Shown here: piece by piece, positions 1 to 7,440 of the stretch | How the letters are laid out: each line of letters starts with the position of its first letter | Numbering within the stretch: position 1 is the stretch's first letter | Assembly: GCA_027579435.1 (NCBI GenBank) | Contig: JANBPK010001795.1 | Coordinates: forward strand, 1-10,307 | DNA: 10,307 nucleotides | Source: Candolleomyces eurysporus | Taxonomy: Eukaryota > Basidiomycota > Agaricomycetes > Agaricales > Psathyrellaceae | Reading direction: 5' to 3' | Position numbers and translations under genes: made by a program | Notes under the pieces: generated by a model | Told to the model about the DNA's origin: nothing | What the model saw: only the letters and a program-made list of their open reading frames with translations | The model's database searches: none

Positions 1-1618
1 TTCTCGCGTGCAGGGCGGGAGAGNTCGGGGGGACGACGGTAAGCCTTTGCGTTGTCAATCGAATCTATGAGTTTGTCCGCGTCTCTCAGCATGTGTAGCT
101 GAGCGAGAGAGAACTTGTGCGTCGGCTTCGTGTCCTGAAAACACGATCAGTCATGATGAAGGGATACAAAGGAAAAGGGAATTACCGCTCGGTCTCGTAG
201 GAGGAATACCCACCCATCCCTCACAACAAGCCATCGCTCCCTCCACTCGAACCTAGACCTGTGCTCGTCATGGTGGTTCCTGGTGGGATTCAGCAAGAGA
301 TCCTGCGCAAAGAGTCCATCCTTCGGTTTCGCAACTTTCGCTGGTGCAAGGCCAAAGTTCAGAGCTAAGCTGGCGTCCAGATCATGCTCACGAATGTCCT
401 CCCCGACCGCCTCCGTGCCTTGAACGGCCATGGGAGGGAATAGAGGCCCAGCGCCATACTGAGCGTAACCAGGCCCAAGTCGCTGTTTTTGCTTCGACGA
501 CGACCCCGAGGCAGCGGCACCTGGAACCATGTATGCACGTCCGTAGAGGTAGTCCAAATCTTCTCTGCAGATATAGCGGAGGATCCGTACCCAGCCTTCC
601 CAATATGGCTGGACGTAGGAGTTTGGTATTGATCGGGGAAGTTGAACGAGTCGAAGGGAATGCGCAGCAATGAGTTCTTTTAAACGTGTATTCTTCCGCT
701 TCGATTTTTGCTTCGTAAGTTGGGGNTGGGGGATTGAGGAGTGGGAAAGGGAAATTGGATGCAGGTGGGAGGACATGTCCAGAACGTGGAGTCTTGCGGG
801 GAGATGCAAAGGAATAGTGAAGCTCCAGGATTTCGTGACACTTGAGGTCGTATTCGGTGAGCGGGTATTCGTCCTCTACAAGTTGGCCGGTGGAAAATCG
901 GATGAGGGTGAAAGATAGGTGAGCAACGGAAGGAACGACCTTGCGGTCTTCGCTCGTTTCAACCGGCACGGAGGGGCTGGACTTGGGAGCGAGGGTTGTC
1001 GACGATGAGAGGAGGGTGCTCTTTGAGGGCATGACACGACCTCCTACGGGTGGCGCATTGTCATCAGAGAAATCGTCGCCTTCATCCGGCGAATCAACCT
1101 GTCGAGCCTTTCCCTTGTCCCTGGGCCTTTGGGTATCTGACATTCCGTCGGCATCGTCGTCGTCCCAGTCGCCTTCCATCGTCATGGAATCATCGTCCTC
1201 CTCACTGCTGAACAGAGCGTTTCTCGGAGGGACAGAGGCGAAAAGAATAGGGCTCGCGGGTCTGTTTCGTGGATCGGGTGCAAAGGTGATAGGAGAAGGG
1301 GGGCGTCGGTCCTGGTCTTCCTCCTTCGTCGTGTACGAAGGCGGCGGGTCAGGCGGTTTGTAGGTGAGGTTGAGACATCTGGCCAGGATATGGTGCTTTA
1401 TGTGTTTCCCCTTCCAGTATGGGGCGAGGTGGGTCAAGAACCACTGGTCGTAGGGGACTGTATTGACAGATCATGACAGGGAACCCACAACACCACACGG
1501 AAAGTCACTCACCAAAACGGCAGACAATGGGGATGGGCTCCCTGTTGTTGCTTGCGCCAGGAAACTGCATGAGCGTGCCCAACGATGAGGGTGCTTGGGC
1601 ACCCGAGGGTTCCTCCAT
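1..1618 (-). CDS. Ubiquitin/RA-like plus PH-domain protein, 3' end outside window, one apparent frameshift
   Basis: I read three exons: 1618-1513, 1457-186 and 134-1 (open at the window edge). The introns are 1458-1512 (55 bp, donor GTGAGT, acceptor ACAG) and 135-185 (51 bp, donor GTAATT, acceptor TCAG), and both keep phase. The ATG at 1618 is the first after an in-frame TGA. Residues about 30-68 (from PIVCRFVPYDQWF) resemble the first half of a ubiquitin-like fold. Residues about 72-210 are acidic, Pro/Ser-rich and disordered. Residues about 217-250 (including FSTGQLVEDEYPLTEYDLK) resemble the second half. From about residue 316 a PH domain starts (YWEGWVRIL), has a roughly 95-residue loop, then continues with RERWLVVRDGWVFLL and, after the last intron, HKFSLAQLH. 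The frame slips by one base near 678-681 (a TTTT run), and coding sense continues on both sides. That suggests a consensus error, with an N nearby at 726, but a real mutation is possible. The order recalls RA-PH signalling adaptors that bind membranes and small GTPases; orthology is not claimed. Confidence 0.68.
675..686 (-). other. Apparent 1-nt frameshift inside the PH-protein gene
   Basis: On the minus strand the frame running from 1457 gives sensible protein down to EEYTFK, then turns into implausible sequence. The next frame takes over with ELIAAHSLRLVQLPRS and leads directly into the PH domain. Leaving out one T of the plus-strand TTTT at 678-681 joins the two. No GT/AG pair in the neighbourhood gives a phase-compatible intron. 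Confidence 0.6.
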
Positions 1619-2096
1619 GCCTGAGGGTGGCAGTCCTCCTGAGCCTCAGTATGTTTTTCCATGATACACACTACACCTACCTCGTATTCAGCGACCGACA
1701 GCTCCTGCCGCCGTCTGGGTCGTGGACTCGACGTCCTGGCGAATAATGGTTGCCAAGAGCTCGTCAAGCTAATCGCCAGCCAGACACGATATTTTGATGG
1801 CGCGAGATGAAGGAAGAGCTTGCGACCATCAACACCCATGTCGTCTTCGGTCCGTAACAACCGGCCCACAAGATAAGATAAGATCTAAATCGCATCTTAG
1901 CTAGGATCCTGGCGGAGTATCAGTCAGTCTTGTGACCATATCAAATCAGTCACAGTCCCTAACCCCTCGATCTATCCAACGATTGCGCATATCACCAACA
2001 CCTCCAGTGACGGGCATCCTCCGTCTCAGATATCTGCCCTTGCTTGCTTTGCCCAAGTCTCTCTGCTCTCCCCCAACCATTGAACATCGTTTTGAC
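1619..2096. promoter_or_regulatory. Shared divergent promoter region with GATA motifs
   Basis: This stretch separates the start codons of two divergent genes, so it should carry both promoters and 5' UTRs. Two overlapping GATAAG sites at 1872-1882 match the binding site of fungal GATA-type zinc-finger regulators. On the minus strand, a GTAGGT donor-like site and a CTCAG acceptor-like site upstream of 1618 could bound a small 5' UTR intron of about 46 bp, which I cannot confirm. A plus-strand frame is open from an ATG at 1932, in phase with 2097, so a longer N-terminus for the plus-strand gene is possible. No clear TATA box was found. Confidence 0.4.
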
Positions 2097-3121
2097 ATGC
2101 CGGTCGATCGCACGCGCAATCCGTCCAAGGGCAAGGGCAAGAGCCCGCGCGTAGCCTCTCCATCAACGATGCAGCGAGGATTCTTGCGTCAGGGCAAGAA
2201 TATTGGCAGTCCGCCCGCCGGCGAAGAGCGTGAGTCTCTAATCATTCGTCCACAGCGACGGACTGGTTGATAAGGTGTCGCGGCCACCGTTAGAGCCTGC
2301 ACCGGGCCTTCAGATGCTTTCACATAACAGCAATTTCTCCATCGGCGACAGAGCGACGTTCAACAACGTGGCAGGAAACTTGGTTATTCATCAATACGCC
2401 GCGGCGCAAGGTAGAACATTGCTCTTGTATGAACTGTTGCTGATGACCATGGAAGCGGATCGACTGTTCAGTGGCAGGCTTCCCAAGACCATGGGCTACA
2501 GTGACGCAAACGCGTTGACAATCACGGATGCGCTAGACGAAACCTTCACCCTCCCTTTGTCGATTGTGCGCAGTTACGAGGTGGGACGAGATCTTCCATT
2601 ATTTCCGTCTATCGTTTCTGACCCCGACCGGCCACAATCAGGACTTACATCGCATCTTGGTTGGTCATTTCAGAGGAAAGGTAGGCGAGGAGCGTGTCAT
2701 CGAGGAGCGGTATTGCATTGCAGGATCAAGCAATGGAACATTAGTTGAGGCTCAGGATTGGGAGTCTGTGGTTGCTGCAGGTGAGGCACTGACTATGAGC
2801 ATGCTGGTGGAGCGGGAATGGGTCAAAGATCTTGCGAAAACTTGTCCGAAATGTGGAAAGACGGAACTTGGGACGTATTTGGACCAAGGGTGGTTTGTTT
2901 GGTGCGTAGCTTCAAGACAAACTTCATCTTAATGTGAGGAGAGAAAGTGCTGATTATAAAGTTGCAGCCGACGATGTCGAACCCGGTTTACACTCCCCTT
3001 GAACCCAGTGTATGACCGCGACGGGCCGAGCGAGGAGGGTCATGAAATGATCCATTTTCGTCATCTGAGAGCCAGCGAAATCGAGGTGGGCCCAACGTTG
3101 AGTTTTCCGAGATGCCATTGA
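2097..3121 (+). CDS. Fungal ULD-type ubiquitin-like domain protein with C-terminal zinc-ribbon-like module
   Basis: Four exons, 2097-2229, 2294-2580, 2642-2901 and 2968-3121, total 834 nt and encode 277 residues. Introns are 64, 61 and 66 bp with donors GTGAGT, GTGGGA and GTGCGT and TAG/CAG acceptors, and every junction keeps phase. The basic N-terminus (about residues 1-50) looks disordered. Residues 54-73 read SHNSNFSIGDRATFNNVAGN, a motif I associate from memory with Agaricomycete NLR-like and ULD proteins. Residues about 117-198 form the ULD-like fold: LTITDALDETFTLPLS, SYEDLHRILVGHFRG across the second intron, VIEERYCI, and LTMSMLVE. Then come C208-x2-C211 and C227-x2-C230, the second pair created by the third splice, suggesting a zinc ribbon. 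Such proteins are numerous in mushrooms and mostly uncharacterised; a scaffold or regulatory role is inference. The start is the least certain part, since an in-phase ATG exists at 1932. Confidence 0.74.
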
Positions 3122-3258
3122 CACTAATGAGCCACCGGGTTTCACTTGTTCATCGGCCGTGCGGAATACGGAATCCGACTAAACCATGATGGATTCATCC
3201 GGATTTGTGTGTTTCGTTCGAATATACATATGGGCATGTTGATTGCGAACACATTGAC
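3122..3258. other. Short spacer downstream of the ULD gene
   Basis: No coding or RNA feature is visible here. The segment should contain the 3' UTR and polyadenylation site of the ULD-type gene, but no canonical AATAAA is seen. Confidence 0.3.
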
Positions 3259-3565
3259 ATGGCAGACAGTAAGTTGATGCATGTGAATCCGATGATTTCT
3301 TGCCATTCAGCTCATCTGTTGTATAGGAAGTAAGTCTGCTTCCTCATGAACCTGAATTTCTTGCCATTCAGCTCATCTGTTGTATAGCCTGTAAGTCTGC
3401 TTCCTCATGAANCTGAATTTCTGGCCATTCAGCTCATCTGTTGCGTAGCAAGTAAGTCTGCTGTTTTATGAACCTCAATTTCTGGCCATGTCAAGCAAGT
3501 CCATAGAACGACAATCTTGGGTCACTCCACCTATCCCATATTCTGGCATGCCAAGAAGTGTGTAG
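3259..3565 (+). CDS. Hypothetical mini-gene with intron chain and 3-nt microexons (speculative)
   Basis: If the four GTAAGT...TAG units at 3269-3506 were all spliced, a 10-nt exon starting at the ATG at 3259 would join three 3-nt exons (GAA, CCT, CAA) and the segment from 3507. This would give a 25-codon open frame beginning MADRTSKRQSW and ending at the TAG at 3563-3565. Because the microexons are 3 nt long, including or skipping them does not change the frame. A further intron-like segment (3558-3610, GTGTGT...CACAG, 53 nt) could extend it. The protein resembles nothing I know, and the ATG may be fortuitous. Confidence 0.15.
3269..3506 (+). repeat. 61-bp tandem repeat whose units look like complete 58-nt introns
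   Basis: Four consecutive units run 3269-3326, 3330-3387, 3391-3448 and 3452-3506. Each starts GTAAGT and ends TAG. Their lengths are 58, 58, 58 and 55 nt. They are separated by exactly 3 nt: GAA, CCT and CAA. The middle two are nearly identical, the first has a diverged 5' half and the last a diverged 3' end. Each of the first three contains CTCAT about 12 nt before its terminal AG, which fits a YTNAY branch site. Read simply as DNA this is a minisatellite of about 3.7 copies with period 61. Confidence 0.85.
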
Positions 3566-4090
3566 CAACTCCCCTGCCTTCAATTTTCTCTTACTTATGC
3601 TGCACCACAGTTGAAGAAGTATAAGAGTGATGAAAAACTGAGCATGCCCAATACACAATCTACAAGACCCTTCCATGTGTTCCCTTTTCTTCACTCAAAC
3701 ACCCACTGTTCTTCCCACTGCACCACTCTGAGTTATCCATTATATCAGACGTCAAATTCAACCACTTCATGCTTGTCCTTGCCCTTACAGCTGGGCTGTT
3801 AGGTACCTGTGCCTTTTACCACCTATCTATCAGATCTGGTTTCTGCATTCATGTTTCATTTCTATTATTCCTTTTTCATGTTTTGTTTCATCCTTTCTGT
3901 GTTTTTTTGCTTTGGATGTATTATTTATTCACCATATCGTGCTATATCTTCCAAATTGTCTGTATTCAAAGTGTTTGAGTTCTCTACTTATGTATTGGCC
4001 CATGCTCAATTAAACATCACACTGTTCTGAAAACGCACTAGACTGCTGACGATCGGAGATGACACCACAGACATGGATGAATTTGGTTGA

Positions 4091-4351
4091 GGAACAACTG
4101 TTCCCACAAATGGTCTCCTAAATTTTGAATCAATTATTCAATGTTGTAAAAAGCTGAATGACTCTATAGATCTGAAACATATCAAACAATTTGTGCTTGG
4201 AACAAATGCAGTTGGACTTATTTTGAATTTGGGAATCTATTTGTTCCAGAACTGCCTAATGCCTTGCCAAGAAAAGCCGTTTGGTCCCGGAAAATATTCA
4301 AAAAATGTTCTAATTATTTCCTCCAAGACTGAATTGTGGGGAAAATTTTGA
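4091..4351 (+). pseudogene. Unidentified stop-to-stop open frame of 86 codons
   Basis: The frame is open from just after a TGA at 4088 to the TGA at 4349. The translation is compositionally protein-like, for example KLNDSIDLKHIKQFVLGTN followed by a hydrophobic stretch and PCQEKPFGPGKYSKN. It has no usable start codon. It could be an exon or a relic of a mobile-element protein. In AT-rich DNA of this length an open frame of this size can also arise by chance. Confidence 0.15.
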
Positions 4352-4635
4352 ATATGGGCAAGGATTCTGTCAGTAAAAAAAACTCAATCCTGTCTATAAA
4401 ATGTGTGTGTTGATTTGTAGGAACATTTGGCCTCTGACCTTATAAATCTTTGCCTGTAGTGTGACAAGTGTTGCGTCCATGCACAAGTAGTGTTTCTTGT
4501 GACTGGGTTATAATTTGACAGACTACCTGCCTACATATGCCATCCTTGCAATGATTTTGAATTTCTCTCTCCCTCTCTAGCTTGCACACTGATCGTTCAA
4601 GTTTTACATAAATAGCATAGGTATTGGAATCACAA

Positions 4636-4755
4636 ATGGAAGACTCGACAACTTTGAATGTACCCGGAAGTGAGCCAGTGGAACATCACCCAACCAACAA
4701 CTCCCAGCTCAATCAACAATATCAATTCATAACTGATCAATTATCCCAAGAGTAG
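4636..4755 (+). CDS. Short hydrophilic ORF of 39 codons, unknown
   Basis: The ATG at 4636 has the context caaATGG and opens a frame rich in Asn, Gln and acidic residues, with pieces such as MEDSTTLNVPGSEPVEHH, ending at TAG 4753. A pyrimidine tract ending in CTAG lies about 60 bp upstream and could be a splice acceptor. The composition resembles the disordered N-terminus of a retroelement gag or of a regulatory protein, but nothing downstream continues it. I do not recognise it. Confidence 0.15.
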   Translation: MEDSTTLNVPGSEPVEHHPTNNSQLNQQYQFITDQLSQE

Positions 4756-4767
4756 AGACAAAGCGGA

Positions 4768-4784
4768 AATAATAATAATAATAA
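4768..4784. repeat. (AAT)n microsatellite
   Basis: About five and a half consecutive AAT trinucleotides, directly readable. Confidence 0.85.
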
Positions 4785-4950
4785 GAAAACAAGTGCTCAA
4801 TGCCAGCATATAAAGCAAGCAAGCACGTAAGTGTGGAAGAGCAGGCATAGTAAAGAGAAGATAATAAAATCAGATGAACAACGGCCGTAAAAGAAAAGTG
4901 TTCCAACATTAAATTGCCCATAGACCTGCACACGAGCTATGTGATGTTCT

Positions 4951-5019
4951 CTATCCTCTGCCTTCACCTCCACCACTGCCTTTGCCTCCGCTGCTATTGT
5001 TTTGGGGTGGTTGGAGGTA
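4951..5019 (-). CDS. Possible terminal exon encoding a Gly/Ser-rich tail
   Basis: On the minus strand a TCTACAG acceptor-like site precedes 5019. The following 23 codons read YLQPPQNNSSGGKGSG and more glycines, then stop at TAG 4953-4951. Such Gly/Ser-rich low-complexity tails are common at protein C-termini. The sequence upstream on the same strand is LTR-like and AT-rich and shows no partner exon, so it would be a remnant cut off by the LTR insertion, or chance. Confidence 0.2.
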   Translation of the reverse strand, partial: YLQPPQNNSSGGKGSGGGEGRG

Positions 5020-5045
5020 CTGTAGATAATGTATGCATTTAAATC

Positions 5046-5417
5046 TGTTGTATTATCAAGATCAATTGAGGCTAGAGTGCAATAGATTCATTCTGATTTT
5101 TATTCATCCAGCCTCTATATAATGCAATGCATGTCGTATATGATATGATACAAATACAACTGCCAGTCTAGCTAAGAAGTGAGTAATATACACATAGAGA
5201 CCATGAGCGGGATAGATAGTGTTGAGATCCACTTCAGAGTATCTCAATACTTGCAGATGTCATACATCCACACGATGATCTTGCATCCACTTACTTTTCT
5301 CTTTACTTACTCTGGTAGTATTTTCCATCCGTAGTACATACATAGATTGTATTTAAACTAGCTATGTAATGACGAATAAATTTATAGTTTTCTGTCCTCA
5401 TTTACTCAGTTTCAACA
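5046..5417 (+). mobile_element. Copia-type long terminal repeat (5' LTR)
   Basis: The segment begins TGTTG and ends CAACA, a perfect 5-bp terminal inversion with the required TG...CA ends. It contains a TATA-like TATATAA at 5116-5122 and a polyadenylation-like AATAAA at 5375-5380, in the order expected for U3-R-U5. It is followed immediately by a primer-binding-site-like sequence and, 113 bp later, by a gag reading frame on the same strand. No second copy is visible in the window, so the 3' LTR is lost or lies elsewhere and no target-site duplication can be checked. Confidence 0.68.
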
Positions 5418-5430
5418 AGTTATGAACCCC
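5418..5430 (+). other. Candidate primer-binding site, half-tRNA type
   Basis: The bases AGTTATGAACCCC directly abut the LTR. They nearly match the reverse complement of a eukaryotic initiator tRNA anticodon stem-loop, whose anticodon CAT gives TTATGA followed by CCC. Priming from an internal fragment of initiator tRNA-Met is known for Drosophila copia. The match was judged by eye. Confidence 0.5.
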
Positions 5431-5530
5431 GAATTGCTCTAACTTACTGAAGTATACTCGTTAACTGTCAACACACTTGCTTTACATCTGAACTTGTGCT
5501 TACCTCTATTAATCTACCCAAATTTCAACC

Positions 5531-6335
5531 ATGTCGGCAGATACATCCATTGGTTCGGGAACCTATTGTTTGGAGCCCTTGAACGCGACAAATTGGATGC
5601 CTTGGAAGAGGTGCATGCTTGCTGTATTACGGGAGCAGGGCCTTGAGAGCTTCATAACGGAAGCTGGGTAGAAGAAACTGGTTGAAGGGACAGCAGGAGC
5701 AACAAGTGCTACTGTTGTGGAATGGGAGAAGAAGGAGTTGAAGGCAAGGACTTGGCTGGAACTGGCGATTAGCAACTCGGAGATGGGTCACATTGTGGGA
5801 GTGGACACGGCATATGATATTTGGGAACACTTGTGTTTGGTGAAAGAGTCAAAGGGACGGTTAGGGATTCTGTCAACACATCAAGCATTGTATTGATTGC
5901 AGATGCAGGAGGGTTTTGACATGGTCAAGCACATCAATAACCTCCAATCACTGAAGGCAGAACTGGCCCTCATGTCCAACATTGTTTTGGACAAAGACTT
6001 TGTAATGATCTTGATCTCCTCTCTGCCGGACAGCTGGGACGTCTTCACAACTTCGTACCTTGGCTCACACACCACCAGCAATCAGCCACTGAAGGCTATC
6101 AAATTTATTCTGCTTTTACTGGATGAAGACCACCGCCAAAAGAGCCGAGAAGGAGGGTCTGAGACTTTGTTGCAGGCAAAGTCCAAGAAGTCGGATATGG
6201 AGTGTTTTAATTGTAGGCGGAAGGGACATGTCAAGAAGGACTGTTGGGCAAAGGGAGGAGGAAGAGAAGGGAAAGGTCCAAAGGGTAGAAGGGGGAAGAA
6301 AAGGGCAAACCAGGCAGCAGACAGCACCACCTCAG
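5531..6335 (+). pseudogene. gag: Ty1/copia-type gag, decayed, polyprotein truncated
   Basis: From the ATG at 5531 the frame reads as a copia Gag: an N-terminal substrate segment (YCLEPLNATNWMPWKRCM, codons about 13-30), a helical UBN2-like middle (KARTWLELAISNSEMGH through LISSLPDSWDVFTTSYL) and a zinc knuckle C225-x2-C228-x4-H233-x4-C238 followed by a basic Gly/Lys-rich tail. Gag forms the particle and binds element RNA. Two in-frame stops break it: TAG at 5669 (codon 47) and TGA at 5894 (codon 122). The second sits where relatives, from memory, have Arg, consistent with CGA to TGA. After about 6335 the frame enters GGCTCA-rich repeats, and no protease, integrase or reverse transcriptase follows in the window. 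The element cannot be autonomous. Confidence 0.82.
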
Positions 6336-6690
6336 TCACCTGGCTCAACCCACCTCTTAGGTGGGTGCATATTGGTGAGCCACTCCACCTTAAGGTATGC
6401 TGAGCCACCTGGCTCATCCACTATTGGCTCACCCTGGCTCATTATTCACATGAGCCATAGGAGCTATATAGAGCCACTTGTGAGCCACTATGAGCCAGTA
6501 TCTGGGGTCCTGGCATTAATAACTTAGCAAAGCTATTGGCTAACCTTCCTTGGTTAGACAGTTCAGGTGGCTCACCCACTGGACCCTGATGGCTCACCCA
6601 CTGGACTCTGATGGCTCACCCACTGGACCCTGATGGCTCACCCACTGGACCCTGATGGCTCATCCACTGGCTCACCCACTTGGCTTGGTA
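6336..6690. repeat. Dense GGCTCA/TGAGCC motif cluster with hairpins interrupting gag
   Basis: About fifteen copies of GGCTCA or its complement TGAGCC occur in roughly 350 bp. In the first part (to about 6500) both orientations alternate, and in the second part all copies point the same way. The start contains an 8-bp-stem, 3-base-loop hairpin (ACCCACCT ctt AGGTGGGT, 6348-6366) and a perfect 10-bp palindrome ACCTTAAGGT (6387-6396). The cluster begins where the copia gag similarity ends, so it is either an insertion or a deletion scar. No terminal inverted repeats or target duplication could be defined by eye. Confidence 0.7.
6569..6683 (+). repeat. 22-bp minisatellite
   Basis: Four tandem units start at 6569, 6591, 6613 and 6635. 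Each is GGCTCACCCACTGGACCC followed by TGAT, with one substitution in the second unit. Two shortened units beginning GGCTCA follow to about 6683. Confidence 0.9.
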
Positions 6691-7440
6691 TTTTGATGCC
6701 ATCAATATAAAATCTGAGATCAAGTTTTAAGCTATTAGAGAGTTGGTATCTAGACTTATGACATTATTGATGGTACCTGTTCCTGTGATATCATTGATGG
6801 TACCTGTACCTGATTTGCATATGATGTCATGATTTGCATGATGTCATAATCTGCAGACTTCATTTAGATAAGAAGTTAAACTAATGTTTGCCTTGTATTT
6901 TCTTTATTTCTTGGCTGATAAGGACAATTTGGGTATCATTTGAAAGCTAAAATTGAGTAGAATCTAACTCTAATAGCGATACAACATCCACTGTTTTTTT
7001 CTAGACCATAAAATGAACAATATGACTGAATTCATCCAAGAAAGAGTAGATTCTCTTTGAATTTCTGCTTTAAAGATTCATATAGATGCAATTTATCATG
7101 CTCCGGTGATCGCGCGGCTCCAGATAGTATATATATTGGACTCTCTTAGCATAGTTTTTCCCCAGAGAATTACTGCTGTTTTATTTGTGTTTACTTTGCG
7201 TTTGCAATCGACTGGATTTGTGACTTTTATCTCGCGCGGCGTGATACTAAGTTAAAGGAAAGATCAAAGCTATAAAGAAGTAACCTTAGGGTTAACTGGG
7301 TGATTATCGAGTACTCCTCGATTACTTGGAATTAGTGTGCACAAGAGAGAGAATCTGTAAATTCTTAATACTCTACACTACCCCCCATACTCGCACCCCC
7401 GATTTGGTGCGGCACGACTACAAAGGTCTATACATACCAC
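6691..7440. other. AT-rich non-coding stretch with short direct repeats and a hairpin
   Basis: No gene is visible. At 6766 and 6793 the word ATTGATGGTACCTGT recurs with a 27-bp period. At 6812 and 6831 the word GATTTGCAT, followed by ATGTCAT, recurs with a 19-bp period. An inverted repeat ATCGAG/CTCGAT with a 5-base loop lies at 7306-7322. A TATA-like run (about 7128-7136) and two CGCGCGGC words (near 7113 and 7233) suggest leftover regulatory or LTR sequence, but no bounded element could be recognised. Confidence 0.4.

Larger units (their letters stand above)
3566..5045. other. AT-rich stretch without a convincing gene
   Basis: About 1.5 kb with low GC and few CG dinucleotides. The part from about 3660 to 3960 is strongly pyrimidine-rich on the plus strand, which produces long but meaningless hydrophobic open frames. 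Weak items are listed separately: an open frame at 4091-4351, a 39-codon ORF at 4636-4755, a microsatellite at 4768-4784 and a possible terminal exon at 4951-5019. No tRNA, rRNA or recognisable transposase, integrase or reverse transcriptase fragment was found. The composition fits old transposon or intergenic sequence. Confidence 0.5.

Noticed and set aside
941..1363. 140-codon plus-strand open frame
   Set aside because: It is antisense to the acidic Ser/Pro-rich part of the PH-domain gene, and its Ser/Gly-rich composition is the mirror of that low-complexity region.
1471..1869. 132-codon minus-strand open frame upstream of and overlapping the PH-protein start
   Set aside because: It runs in another frame across the real first exon and its intron. 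The frame that joins the rest of the gene starts at the ATG at 1618, after an in-frame TGA.
2581..2641. Apparent 1-nt frameshift in the ULD gene (frame change after SIVRSYE)
   Set aside because: A 61-bp intron with donor GTGGGA, a CTGAC branch-like site and acceptor CAATCAG restores phase exactly and yields SYEDLHRILVGHFRG, so no frameshift is needed.
3266..3490. CRISPR-like array reading of the 61-bp repeat
   Set aside because: The repeats are directly tandem with only 3-nt separators, there are no unique spacers, and the surrounding genes are eukaryotic.
3769..4030. Overlapping plus-strand hydrophobic open frames that look like membrane proteins
   Set aside because: The hydrophobicity follows from a T/C-rich tract (Phe, Leu, Ser codons in every frame). 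There is no matching start, splice structure or recognisable family.
6082..6417. 111-codon minus-strand open frame
   Set aside because: It is the reverse of the Lys/Gly-rich gag tail, giving Pro/Leu/Phe runs. The plus-strand zinc knuckle shows the true coding strand.
7281..7296. TTAGGGTTA telomere-like word
   Set aside because: Only one and a half units, with no array around it.
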